The notes below the pieces were generated by a model. It was not told where the DNA came from. It saw nothing but the letters and a program-made list of their open reading frames with translations, and ran no database searches. This document shows, piece by piece, positions 18,256 through 26,627 of a stretch of DNA of 64,000 nt. The DNA is from Marivivens geojensis (GTDB lineage Bacteria; Pseudomonadota; Alphaproteobacteria; Rhodobacterales; Rhodobacteraceae): assembly GCF_023540835.1 (NCBI RefSeq), contig NZ_JALKCU010000008.1:19128-83127 (forward strand), given 5' to 3'. Numbering within the stretch: the stretch's first letter is position 1; each line of letters begins with the position of its first letter. A program made the position numbers and the translations under genes.

Positions 18256-18285
18256 TTGACGCATCGAAACCTATGATGGTATATA
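18256..18285 (+). promoter_or_regulatory. Likely promoter of the antitoxin-doc operon
   Basis: TTGACG at 18256-18261 and TATATA at 18280-18285 are separated by 18 nt, a good sigma-70 match. The overlapping GGTATATAC/GTATAACC imperfect dyad (18279-18298) is a plausible operator for AbrB-type autorepression. Confidence 0.6.
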
Positions 18286-18312
18286 CGGATGTATAACCAA
18301 TTGGAGGCAAGC

Positions 18313-18537
18313 ATGTTTGAGACACGGATTCGCAAAGTGGGCAATTCAGCCGTTGTGACCCTATCGGCTGAGATGCTTGCAGCCCTTGATGCGCGTGAGG
18401 GCGATACGGTTTATTTTGTTCGTGGGGATGACGGCAGTCTGAAAATGACGCCGCAAAACCCAGAACTGGCGGCCGCTCTTGCGGCTGCACAAATCGTCAT
18501 GGATGAAAACCGGGACATGCTGCAGGCCCTTGCATGA
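18313..18537 (+). CDS. AbrB/MazE-type antitoxin
   Basis: A 74-residue SpoVT/AbrB-fold antitoxin. ETRIRKVGNSAVVTLSAEML near the N-terminus is the DNA-binding swapped-hairpin motif. The C-terminal helix (from PELAAALAAAQIVM) would wrap the toxin. GGAGGCAAGC precedes the ATG at 18313, so the longer start (18289) is rejected. It overlaps the toxin start by 4 nt, the usual antitoxin-first arrangement, and probably represses its own promoter. Confidence 0.85.
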   Translation: MFETRIRKVGNSAVVTLSAEMLAALDAREGDTVYFVRGDDGSLKMTPQNPELAAALAAAQIVMDENRDMLQALA

Positions 18538-18926
18538 GCCAGTTTGTTTGGGTGCCGCAGCAGGCGGTAATGATCATTCATGACAGGCAAATTGCGCGTC
18601 ATGGGGGGGCTTCCGGTTTGCGCGATATGGGCTTACTGGAGGGCGCTCTCGAGCGGCCACGCAATAAAGCACACTACGGTGAACCGCGCTTGGAGGAGCT
18701 CGCTGCGGCTTACGCTTATGGGATCGCTAAGGCTCATGCGTTTGTTGATGGCAACAAGCGCACGGCTTTTGTGACTGCGGCGACGTTCTTGCGCCTCAAT
18801 GGGTTTGGATTGCGGCCGGACCCGATTGAGGGGGTTCGAGCGATGGAAGACCTGGCATCTGATGTTCTGTCCGAGGCTGATTTTGCGCGTTGGTTGCACA
18901 ACACGATGATATCGATCGCCGGCTAA
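18534..18926 (+). CDS. Doc-like Fic-fold toxin
   Basis: A 130-residue death-on-curing toxin. The active-site motif HAFVDGNKR (68-76) matches HxFxDGNKR. Doc proteins phosphorylate elongation factor Tu and stop translation; here the partner is AbrB-like rather than Phd. The module would stabilise the prophage. It is complete, with the conserved N-terminal RDMGLLEGALERP loop. Confidence 0.9.
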   Translation: MSQFVWVPQQAVMIIHDRQIARHGGASGLRDMGLLEGALERPRNKAHYGEPRLEELAAAYAYGIAKAHAFVDGNKRTAFVTAATFLRLNGFGLRPDPIEGVRAMEDLASDVLSEADFARWLHNTMISIAG

Positions 18927-19330
18927 ACTGGATCCAATCAGTCAAGGCTTCTCGTCCTCGCGAGACATTTTTTGGTGAGACACTGAAGTCCGTGACAGAT
19001 CTCTCTCGAGGCTGTAGCAAATCCATAAGATGATCTTTCTGCGTCGCGGGGAGATTGGCGTGATGTGTGTTTTGGTTTGGGTGTGAATGGGTGGCGCTTG
19101 AGTTGAAAAAACTGTCTCACTTGGATTTTAGCCCTATGCTAACCCATTGAATTTGTTTGGGTCCCTCCTGTTTATCAAGGGGTTCGGGGGGGCGAGGCTC
19201 GAGGGTTTCCCAGTGACACCTTGAAAAACACCCATTTCGTTTCGCTTTTACGCGACCTCCAAGAAAACAAAGGCCTGAGGGCTTTGACTTTGCTGTCTGA
19301 ACCGAAACGGGGTTCGGACCCCATTTCGTT
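18927..19330. other. Gene-free segment between doc and a leftward gene
   Basis: No convincing gene was seen in these 404 nt. It contains a direct repeat CCCATTTCGTTT at 19231-19242 and 19320-19331. A small dyad with CCGAAACGGGGTTCGG lies near 19298-19315 and could terminate the leftward gene. The rest is unremarkable. Confidence 0.5.
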
Positions 19331-20071
19331 TTATATCGCTTCAGAGAGGGCGGTGTAGTTCGTAGTATGTTCGGCAACGTCCAGCCATAGTTGATCGATT
19401 TGGTCTATGACTTGGGTATCAAATTGATCTGCAACTTTCCAATATCGTCCGTTTGGAACCATGTAGCCTGCGCGCGCTTCAGCACGCAGTGCGTGTTCAA
19501 CGAGGCTGCGTTGGAAACTGATTGGTCGAACAGAGTTAAGGCTTGTATAGATAGCGCGAGGATAAATGAGGCGGCTTTGGGGAGCATCTGATAGGTTCAC
19601 CATGGCGCAGTTCGACTGAGCCGCGAGCGCCAAAAGTCGCGCTGACTTTGCTTCAAGTGATCTCAGCGTGATGTCTTTGCGCAGTGGGTCAGCCGTTCCT
19701 TGACCATAGAAATGTGTTGGCCCAGTTTGAGGATAAACCATGTCACAACCGATCATGGCTATGACGCGTGGTTTGAGCGCGGCAAGCGCCCAGTAAGCTG
19801 CGGTGAAGGCCATAGTGCCTCCAGCATAAACAAAGCCACCAAATTGGTTTTGTAGAGGTACATATTCATTTGCGCAGATCGTTTTTTGATCTGTTTTAAA
19901 TAATCGTGGACGTCGGTTTATAGGGAAATCCTCGGGATGAATGAGATAGTCCCAATCGGGGCGTACTTGCCATGCATTGTTGATCGCGACGATGGTTTGG
20001 GACGAACTGCGGCGCCAATCTTTTGACTGAAGTGCCCCAGGTCCTGAACCAATAATAATGACTACACCCAC
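19331..20071 (-). CDS. Hypothetical protein, DUF115/sugar-transfer-like fold
   Basis: A 246-residue protein. The N-terminal VVIIIGSGPGAL followed by IVAINNAWQVRPDWDYLIHP and later GGTMAFTAAYWALAALKPRV with IGCDMVYP resembles DUF115 or sialyltransferase-like proteins. These would modify a surface glycan or a nucleotide-sugar, but the match is loose. The GTG at 20071 has GGAG 8 nt upstream; a TTG at 20152 is possible. It is transcribed against its neighbours, so it may be a lysogenic conversion gene. Confidence 0.6.
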   Translation of the reverse strand: MGVVIIIGSGPGALQSKDWRRSSSQTIVAINNAWQVRPDWDYLIHPEDFPINRRPRLFKTDQKTICANEYVPLQNQFGGFVYAGGTMAFTAAYWALAALKPRVIAMIGCDMVYPQTGPTHFYGQGTADPLRKDITLRSLEAKSARLLALAAQSNCAMVNLSDAPQSRLIYPRAIYTSLNSVRPISFQRSLVEHALRAEARAGYMVPNGRYWKVADQFDTQVIDQIDQLWLDVAEHTTNYTALSEAI

Positions 20072-20193
20072 GGTTTGGACTCCACGTCGCCACTTCTTCT
20101 CTGTGTCTGAGCTAGGGCAATCCGAAGGTGTAGCAATCAAAATGAGCCCCAACTGCTGGTTTTGATGTAATATTGATATCTCTGGAGCTTGAT

Positions 20194-21417
20194 ATGGATG
20201 TGATCGACCTGCCGCTTGAGCAGATCATTCCCTATGCGCGCAACCCGCGAAATAATGCGGAGGCGGTGGCAACAGTTGCGGCTTCGATCCAGGAATTCGG
20301 CTGGCGTCAGCCAATTGTTGTCGATGAGGACAGGATTGTCTTGGCTGGTCACACACGGCTGGAAGCGGCTCGGAAACTCGGGTTCAAGACCGCGCCAGTC
20401 CATGTCGCGAAGGGACTGACGGCCAATCAGGCGCGGGCGTTCCGTATTATGGACAACCGCTCTGGCGAAAACGCGGAGTGGGACAAAGACCTCCTGAACC
20501 TCGAATTGGCGGATTTGCTTGAGGCGGATTTTGATCTTGGGCTGACCGGCTTCACCGACGATGAACTCAGCGCCTTGATGACAAGCGTCGAGGAGGGATC
20601 GGGGCCACAAGATAACGAGGATGAGATCCCAGACACGCCCGAGGATCCTGTGAGCCGGCCGGGCGACTTGTGGATCTTGGGGCACCATCGATTACTTTGT
20701 GGTGACAGTACTGTCGCCACAGACGTCGAGCGTGTTCTGAATGGGATCACACCCCTCCTTATGGCCACAGATCCTCCGTACGGTGTGGAATATGATCCAG
20801 GTTGGCGTAACGAAATGGGCGCTGCCAAGACCAAGCGCACTGGCAAGGTGTTGAACGACGACCGCGCGGATTGGCGCGAGGCATGGGCACTGTTTCCGGG
20901 AGATGTTGCTTATGTTTGGCATGGTGCTCTGCATGCGGCGACGGTGGCTGAGAGCTTAGAGGCCTGCGGATTTACCATTCGATCCCAGATCATTTGGGCC
21001 AAGGAACGCTTGGTTCTGAGCCGAGGCGATTATCACTGGCAGCATGAACCGGCGTGGTACGCTGTTAAAAAGTCGGGCAAAGGCCATTGGGCGGGTGATC
21101 GAAAGCAGACAACGCTTTGGCATATCGCCAATAAGGACCAGGACGAAAAGACCGTCCACGGCACGCAAAAGCCGGTGGAGTGTATGCGACGGCCGATCCT
21201 GAACAACTCAAACCCGGGTCAGGCTGTTTACGAGCCGTTCATGGGATCGGGGACGACCCTGATTGCGGCCGAAAGCACCGGACGTGTCTGCCTAGGTATT
21301 GAACTGAACCCTGCCTATGTGGATGTCGCTGTAGAGCGGTGGCAGAAATTTACAGGGCAGGAGGCGGTGCTGGAGACCTCTGGGGAGCGGTTCAATAATT
21401 TGAAAGACAATCGATAG
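20194..21417 (+). CDS. ParB-like domain fused to beta-class DNA methyltransferase
   Basis: A 407-residue fusion. Residues 1-90 are a ParB/Srx-like nuclease domain (LEQIIPYARNPRNN, GWRQPIVVDEDRIVLAGHTR). The C-terminal part is an amino-methyltransferase with ATDPPYGVEYD (motif IV) before FMGSGTTLIAAE (motif I), the beta order. It would methylate adenine N6 or cytosine N4. No restriction enzyme is adjacent, so it is probably an orphan that protects phage DNA or times packaging. GGAG precedes the ATG at 20194. Confidence 0.9.
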   Translation: MDVIDLPLEQIIPYARNPRNNAEAVATVAASIQEFGWRQPIVVDEDRIVLAGHTRLEAARKLGFKTAPVHVAKGLTANQARAFRIMDNRSGENAEWDKDLLNLELADLLEADFDLGLTGFTDDELSALMTSVEEGSGPQDNEDEIPDTPEDPVSRPGDLWILGHHRLLCGDSTVATDVERVLNGITPLLMATDPPYGVEYDPGWRNEMGAAKTKRTGKVLNDDRADWREAWALFPGDVAYVWHGALHAATVAESLEACGFTIRSQIIWAKERLVLSRGDYHWQHEPAWYAVKKSGKGHWAGDRKQTTLWHIANKDQDEKTVHGTQKPVECMRRPILNNSNPGQAVYEPFMGSGTTLIAAESTGRVCLGIELNPAYVDVAVERWQKFTGQEAVLETSGERFNNLKDNR

Positions 21418-21508
21418 GGTCGTGGCCTCGACAAGCTGGCCAAAATGGCTTGTTTGCGATGAGGAGCCTCCCCATATTTTGGAGGACGCCAACACTTAGG
21501 GTTCCTGC

Positions 21509-22420
21509 ATGACGCCTTTCTTCAAAACAGCGCTTTTGATGGCCGCGATGACGGCCTTGTTTGTTGGCCTTGGCGGTTTGCTGGGTGGGACCGGGGGTGC
21601 GGTCTTTGCGCTGATTGCTGCTGGGGTGATGAACCTTGTGACTTGGTGGAACTCTGATCGCATGGTTCTGCGTATGCATGGGGCGCAACCGCTACCGCCT
21701 GGATCGCATGAGTTACAGGATCTCGTTGAAGATTTATCACGTCGTGCCCAGATGCCAGTGCCGCGTGTTTATGTGATGACAACGGATCAACCAAATGCGT
21801 TTGCGACTGGCCGTGATCCAGAGCATGCGGCCGTTGCTGTGACGACGGGTTTGCTCAAGTCCATGACACGTGAAGAGTTGGCAGGGGTGATTGCGCATGA
21901 GTTGGCACATATCAAACATCGGGACACGTTGATCATGACGATCACAGCGACCTTCGCGGGTGCGATCTCGATGCTTGCAAACTTCGCGCTGTTCTTTGGT
22001 GGCAACCGAGATCGACAAATGGGGATCGTGGGAACCTTGGCTATGATGATCTTGGCCCCCTTAGCGGCCAGCCTTGTTCAGATGGCGATCAGCCGAACAC
22101 GCGAATATGAAGCGGATCGACTTGGTGCCGAAATCTGCGGGAACCCGCTGTGGTTAGCGTCGGCCCTTCGGCGGTTAGAGACCGTGGCGTCGCGAGTAGA
22201 CAATCATATTGCGGAACGTAATCCGGCGACGGCCCATATGTTTATCATTAATCCGCTGCACGCGCATGGACACGACAACCTCTTTGCCACCCACCCCAAA
22301 ACAGCAAACCGAGTAGCGGCGTTAGAAGACATGGCGTGCAATGGCGTGCGCCCTTCTTCATTCGCAATGCCGAGGGTGAGCCGTAAGGCAGACAGTGCTG
22401 ACCGGGGCCCCTGGGGTTGA
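21509..22420 (+). CDS. htpX: HtpX-like M48 membrane zinc protease
   Basis: A 303-residue HtpX-type protease. Two N-terminal membrane helices (residues 5-45), the zinc motif HELAHIKH (130-137), two further helices and the third zinc ligand in [13 protein letters not shown] are all present, so it looks active. HtpX degrades misfolded inner-membrane proteins. It lies inside the prophage just before the terminase genes, which is unusual, and is probably a host-derived cargo gene. Whether the host has its own copy cannot be seen. Confidence 0.9.
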   Translation: MTPFFKTALLMAAMTALFVGLGGLLGGTGGAVFALIAAGVMNLVTWWNSDRMVLRMHGAQPLPPGSHELQDLVEDLSRRAQMPVPRVYVMTTDQPNAFATGRDPEHAAVAVTTGLLKSMTREELAGVIAHELAHIKHRDTLIMTITATFAGAISMLANFALFFGGNRDRQMGIVGTLAMMILAPLAASLVQMAISRTREYEADRLGAEICGNPLWLASALRRLETVASRVDNHIAERNPATAHMFIINPLHAHGHDNLFATHPKTANRVAALEDMACNGVRPSSFAMPRVSRKADSADRGPWG

Positions 22421-22424
22421 GAGT

Positions 22425-22610
22425 TCAGGCAGGGTTTTGAGTGATCATCGCTAAGATCACTGTCGCCATTCCGCCCAAGTACTCGCTCTGGCGAAACACG
22501 AATTCGTCGATCTGAGAGGCCGACGTTAGGGCTGGGTCAACACTCAAGTCTTCTGCGAAGTGGGGGAGGAGGCGGGTGACTTCTGCGTTGTAACGTTGGG
22601 CGAGGGTCAT
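22425..22610 (-). CDS. Small hypothetical protein, leftward
   Basis: A 61-residue reading on the minus strand between htpX and the terminase, largely helical (MTLAQRYNAEVTRLLPHFAE). No family is recognised. The start has only a weak upstream GGATA. It is listed because it fills an otherwise empty gap exactly; it may not be expressed. Confidence 0.4.
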   Translation of the reverse strand: MTLAQRYNAEVTRLLPHFAEDLSVDPALTSASQIDEFVFRQSEYLGGMATVILAMITQNPA

Positions 22611-22716
22611 TGATTTTATCCAAGGGGTGTTGGTGTGTTGATGTGAGCTTCGCTCTTTAGGGGCTCGCTATCCAGTCAATTCGACCTCTTTTTTTAATGT
22701 ATTTAAGGGTCAACTC

Positions 22717-23280
22717 ATGTCCTCAGCCACCCAGCCGATTGGGGTGATCGCGCGTCTCTTGGATCTGTCGGAGCGGCGGGTTCAGCAGTTGAGCCGGGAA
22801 GGGGTGATCCCCAAAGCAGAGCGGGGTCAGTATGATTTGATCGGGTCCGTGCGTGGCTACGTGCGTTATTTGCGGGACCAGGCGCAAAAGGCACAGTCGG
22901 GCGCACCAGACTATGCCGCGGAACGTGCGCGGTTCATTCGGGCGCGGGCTGATCTTGCTGAAATGGAAGCCCAAGAAAAACGCCGCACAATGATTGCAGC
23001 GGACCAAATTGAAGCGGCTTGGATTGCGGTCCTAGCACTTCTTAGAACACGCATGCTGGCGTTGCCGGACAGGCTGGCGCCACAAGCTTTTGACCAACCC
23101 ACCGTCGGAGATACTCGGACCCTGATCCGCACGGCCATCCGCGAGGTGCTTGATGATCTCGCAGAGCCAGACATTGACTTCGAAACCGACCCTGAGATTG
23201 ACGGGCTCACCGATCCTGAAACGGACGGTGGCGAAGGCCCTCGCGGTGCTGAAACCGCCGCCCGATCTGACGATCAGTGA
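22717..23280 (+). CDS. Phage terminase small subunit (Nu1-like)
   Basis: A 187-residue DNA-packaging recognition subunit. The N-terminal winged HTH is visible (IGVIARLLDLSERRVQQLSR), followed by an arginine-rich helical middle (ERARFIRARADLAEMEAQEK) and an acidic tail. It binds pac/cos DNA and hands it to the large subunit. It overlaps the large terminase gene by about 128 nt in another frame. Confidence 0.85.
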   Translation: MSSATQPIGVIARLLDLSERRVQQLSREGVIPKAERGQYDLIGSVRGYVRYLRDQAQKAQSGAPDYAAERARFIRARADLAEMEAQEKRRTMIAADQIEAAWIAVLALLRTRMLALPDRLAPQAFDQPTVGDTRTLIRTAIREVLDDLAEPDIDFETDPEIDGLTDPETDGGEGPRGAETAARSDDQ

Positions 23281-23737
23281 TTGGGCTGACACAAACAGGC
23301 GATTGAGTTCTGAGGCCAGCGCCGAGCCTGGCCAGTGGCGCACGAGCCGCGCGGAATACCAGCGCGGCATTATGGAGGCGATCTCGGATGCCTCCACTGA
23401 GACCGTTGTGATCATGTCCAGTTCACAGGTGGGTAAGGCGCTGGCTCTTGATACACCGCTCGCGACGCCAACGGGTTGGACTACGATGGGCGATGTACAA
23501 GTTGGCGATGTCCTCTTTGATGAAACTGGAGCGCCTTGTCGGGTCACGGGGGCCACAGACGTGATGCTGGATCGAGGCTGCTACCGTGTGCGGTTTTCGG
23601 ATGGGAGTTCGATCATTGCGGATGCCGATCACCTCTGGGCGGTCGACAGTGACACACCCGTGCGTACGCAGAACGCAGTGAAGGACCTGTTCCATGACGA
23701 TCCACCGAGCGGTTCTGACAACCAAGGAGATTGCTGA
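23153..23737 (+). CDS. Terminase large subunit GpA-type, N-terminal part with intein N-half
   Basis: The first 95 residues are the start of a GpA-family terminase (TISDWADTNRRLSSEASAEP, then VIMSSSQVGK, the first part of Walker A). At codon 23438 the intein begins (ALALDTPLATPTGWTTMGDV), including block B with ADADHLWAV. The frame ends at TGA 23735-23737 inside the intein, before its endonuclease. The rest of the protein is in the +1 frame from 23694. Either the gene has suffered a one-base change, or the two halves are made separately. A TTG at 23150 is an alternative start. Confidence 0.85.
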   Translation: MISQSQTLTSKPTLRLTGSPILKRTVAKALAVLKPPPDLTISDWADTNRRLSSEASAEPGQWRTSRAEYQRGIMEAISDASTETVVIMSSSQVGKALALDTPLATPTGWTTMGDVQVGDVLFDETGAPCRVTGATDVMLDRGCYRVRFSDGSSIIADADHLWAVDSDTPVRTQNAVKDLFHDDPPSGSDNQGDC

Positions 23738-24671
23738 TACAGCCCACTATTATGGCTCGAAGAAAAGAAACCGATATGCCATCCCTGTGGCTGGTGCTCT
23801 TCAACTTTCCGAACGGTTCCTGCCAATCCCGCCGTATGCCTTGGGTGTATGGTTGGGGGATGGCCACAGCCATGGCTCACAAATTACCTGTCATCAGGAT
23901 GATCTCGAAATCGCCGATCATCTCCGCGCCTGCGGTATGACCGTCGAGATGACGTCGAAGGATAAACGGGTTCCGCACATCCTAACATTGAAGCCCAAGC
24001 TGCTTTGGCCGGACAATTTGTGCCGTCGCGGACATGATATGGATGTGCTCGGCCGCCACGGGAATGGGAGATGCGCGGAATGTGGGCGACAGTTTTCGCT
24101 GGCATGGAAAAACGGCTCGGCAATTGATCCTGTTCTGGAAGAGGGAAAGCCGTTCAGCCAGCGCCTTCGGGACATGGGGCTGGTTAAGGATCGGAAGACG
24201 CCAAAGACCGGCAAACACATTCCGCCCGCCTACCTGCGTGCGTCGATAGAACAGCGCTTGGCCCTCCTGCAGGGGCTGATGGACACGGATGGGTACATCG
24301 CTGAATGTGGTCGCTGCGAGTTCATCACCATCCATCAACGACTAGCGGATGGCTTTGGTGAGCTTCTTGCTTCCTTAGGCATCAAGTTCTCTGCCGTAGA
24401 TAAGCAACCGACTGTGGTGATTGACGGCGAGCGGCGTCTTGGAAACCCTGCGACGCGGTTTTCGTTCATGATCTATGACGATAGACCGGTGTTTCGATTG
24501 ATCCGGAAACGCGGGCGACAGGTCTCCCGAGAGGGGCGGCGCACAACGGAAACCGAACGTAGACGCATTGTCGCCGTCGAGCCGGTCGAAAGTGTGCCTG
24601 TGCGCTGTATTCAAGTGGACAGCCCGAACCATTTGTATCTGGCCGGACGCACCATGATCCCGACCCATAAT
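23438..24671 (+). other. Frame-disrupted class 3-type LAGLIDADG intein in terminase Walker A
   Basis: The intein starts with Ala, not Cys or Ser, and ends THN before Thr+1. It has Trp after the block B His (DHLW), Cys in block F (VRCIQVDSPNHLYL) and Thr before the final HN. That is the W-C-T signature of class 3 inteins. LAGLIDADG-type motifs are ALGVWLGDG and LLQGLMDTDG. Between them is a four-ligand zinc-like insert (CRRGH then CAECG). Total length is 1234 nt, that is 411 codons plus one base, consistent with a single extra base between about 23694 and 23737. Confidence 0.85.
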
Positions 24672-26402
24672 ACGGAGATGGTCAATAATGCGGTCGCCTA
24701 CCACATCGACCAAGACCCAGCGCCGATCATGGTTGTGATGCCCACTGAACGGGACGCAGAAACTTGGTCGAAGGACCGCTTCTCACCGATGGCGCGGGAT
24801 ACACCCTGTTTGCAGGATAAGATCGCCAACCCTAAATCGCGGGATGGGAACAACAAAATCCTGCATAAGCGGTTTCCAGGCGGGCACTTAACGATTGTGG
24901 GGGCGAATGCGCCTTCGGGTCTCGCAAGCCGACCGATCCGATTGCTTCTTTGCGACGAGGTGGATCGCTATCCGTTCAGCGCCGGCGCCGAAGGCGACCC
25001 GGTGAACTTGGCTAAGAAGCGGACGGTGACCTTCTGGAACCGCAAGATCGTTCTGGTATCGACGCCGACGAATAAAGGGGCCAGTCGGATCGAGGCTGCG
25101 TTTGAGGAAAGTGATCAGCGCCGGTTCTGGGTGCCATGCCCGACCTGCGGGCATGAACAAATACTGACCTGGGGACAGGTCAAATGGAAAAAGGACGAGA
25201 CCGGCGGCCACCGCCCCGACACCGCGCGCTATCACTGTGCCGAGTGCGAGGTTGCTTGGAGCGATGAGACCCGGTGGGCGGCGGTCTCCAAAGGTCACTG
25301 GATCGCAGAGGCACCCTTCAACGGGACGGCGGGCTTCCATCTCAACGAAATCTACTCCCCTTGGGTGCGGCTCGAGGCCATGGCTAAGGCGTTCCTGTCG
25401 GCACGTGCTGGTGGGGATGAGACGATGAAGACCTTCGTGAACACGTCGCTTGGCGAGACCTGGATGGAAAGCGGTGAGGCGCCGGACTGGCAACGGCTCC
25501 AGGGGTTGAAGGAAGATTGGCGCGCAGGCACGGTGCCGGCGGGTGGTTTGTTTCTGACGGCTGGCGCCGACGTCCAGAAGGACCGGATCGAGGTCGATGT
25601 CTGGGCTTGGGGGAAGGGGCTGCAAAGCTGGCTGATTGATCACATCGTGATTGAGGGTGGTCCGGGAGATCAGGCCTGTTGGCAAGGCCTGTCTGAGGTC
25701 TTGGGGCGAAGCTGGGAGCATGCCAGCGGCGCACAGATGACCGTCTCTAAGCTCGCGATTGATACCGGCTATGAGACTTCGGCCGTATACGCCTGGGCCC
25801 GCCAAGTTGGCTTTGGTCAAGTGGCGCCCATCAAGGGTCTTGAAGGGTTCAACCGGGCAAGTCCAGTCACAGGCCCGACCTATGTGGATGCCACGATCGG
25901 CGGCAAGCGTTTGCGTCGTGGCGCGCGTCTTTGGACCATCGCAACATCGACCTTCAAGGCTGAAACCTATCGGTTTTTGCGGCTTGACCCGCCGGATATC
26001 GTGGGGCCGTCGTCCCAGTGGGAGGACGGATCACCACGAGAGCCAAGCCTGGCGGATGCGGGAGCTTTTCCTCCCGGCTTTCTGCATCTGCCGGGCTGGG
26101 CTGATGCTGAGTGGCTCAAGCAATTGACGGCCGAACAACTGGTAACGGTCAAAACCAAGCGCGGCTTTGCAAAACCTGAGTGGCAAAAACTCCGTGAGCG
26201 CAACGAGGCACTCGATTGCCGTATCTATGCGCGGGCGGCGGCTTGGATGCTGGGTGCGGATCGCTGGTCAGAGGCACGTTGGGACGAGTTTGCCACACAG
26301 TTTGCGGCAGAGGTGGTTCCTACGCCGCTCAAGCATCAGCAGCAGAGGACGGCACAAAGACCGATGACCCGCCGTGTCGCGCGCTCGAGATATATGGATT
26401 AA
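23694..26402 (+). CDS. Terminase large subunit, intein C-half plus C-extein
   Basis: This 902-residue frame starts at an ATG with AAGGA 8 nt upstream, inside the upstream frame. Residues 1-326 are intein (RYAIPVAGALQL, endonuclease, then ending MIPTHN). The terminase resumes at Thr codon 24672 (TEMVNNAVAYHIDQDPAPIM) and carries ATPase and nuclease domains (LLLCDEVDRYP, the CPTCGHEQILTWGQVKW zinc region, DTGYETSAVYAWAR). Spliced to the upstream half it would give about 671 residues, the usual GpA length. On its own it lacks Walker A. Confidence 0.88.
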   Translation: MTIHRAVLTTKEIADTAHYYGSKKRNRYAIPVAGALQLSERFLPIPPYALGVWLGDGHSHGSQITCHQDDLEIADHLRACGMTVEMTSKDKRVPHILTLKPKLLWPDNLCRRGHDMDVLGRHGNGRCAECGRQFSLAWKNGSAIDPVLEEGKPFSQRLRDMGLVKDRKTPKTGKHIPPAYLRASIEQRLALLQGLMDTDGYIAECGRCEFITIHQRLADGFGELLASLGIKFSAVDKQPTVVIDGERRLGNPATRFSFMIYDDRPVFRLIRKRGRQVSREGRRTTETERRRIVAVEPVESVPVRCIQVDSPNHLYLAGRTMIPTHNTEMVNNAVAYHIDQDPAPIMVVMPTERDAETWSKDRFSPMARDTPCLQDKIANPKSRDGNNKILHKRFPGGHLTIVGANAPSGLASRPIRLLLCDEVDRYPFSAGAEGDPVNLAKKRTVTFWNRKIVLVSTPTNKGASRIEAAFEESDQRRFWVPCPTCGHEQILTWGQVKWKKDETGGHRPDTARYHCAECEVAWSDETRWAAVSKGHWIAEAPFNGTAGFHLNEIYSPWVRLEAMAKAFLSARAGGDETMKTFVNTSLGETWMESGEAPDWQRLQGLKEDWRAGTVPAGGLFLTAGADVQKDRIEVDVWAWGKGLQSWLIDHIVIEGGPGDQACWQGLSEVLGRSWEHASGAQMTVSKLAIDTGYETSAVYAWARQVGFGQVAPIKGLEGFNRASPVTGPTYVDATIGGKRLRRGARLWTIATSTFKAETYRFLRLDPPDIVGPSSQWEDGSPREPSLADAGAFPPGFLHLPGWADAEWLKQLTAEQLVTVKTKRGFAKPEWQKLRERNEALDCRIYARAAAWMLGADRWSEARWDEFATQFAAEVVPTPLKHQQQRTAQRPMTRRVARSRYMD

Positions 26403-26406
26403 AGAT

Positions 26407-26622
26407 ATGACCTCCCTCACAGACCTCCGCGCCCGTCGGGAGACACTTTTGGCGCAACGGGCCTCTGGTGTGGCGAAGGTAAGTTATGATGGCAAAACGA
26501 TCGACTATCGGTCCGTTGCTGAAATCGATCGTGCGCTTGAGGGTTTGGACCGCGAGATCGCGGCCGCTGAGGGGCGGCGGATGGTACGACAGGTTCGCGT
26601 GATGGCGACCAAGGGCCTCTAA
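26407..26622 (+). CDS. Phage head-tail joining protein gpW
   Basis: A 71-residue gpW-like protein that plugs the head after packaging and allows tail attachment. TDLRARRETLLAQRASGVAK, then VSYDGKTIDYRSVAEIDRAL, is the family pattern, with a basic tail. ATG 26407 lies 4 nt after the terminase stop. Confidence 0.85.
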   Translation: MTSLTDLRARRETLLAQRASGVAKVSYDGKTIDYRSVAEIDRALEGLDREIAAAEGRRMVRQVRVMATKGL

Positions 26623-26627
26623 GTCTC

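Noticed and set aside
24888..25820. 310-residue minus-strand reading opposite the terminase
   Set aside because: Arginine/proline-rich shadow of a clear GpA terminase frame.
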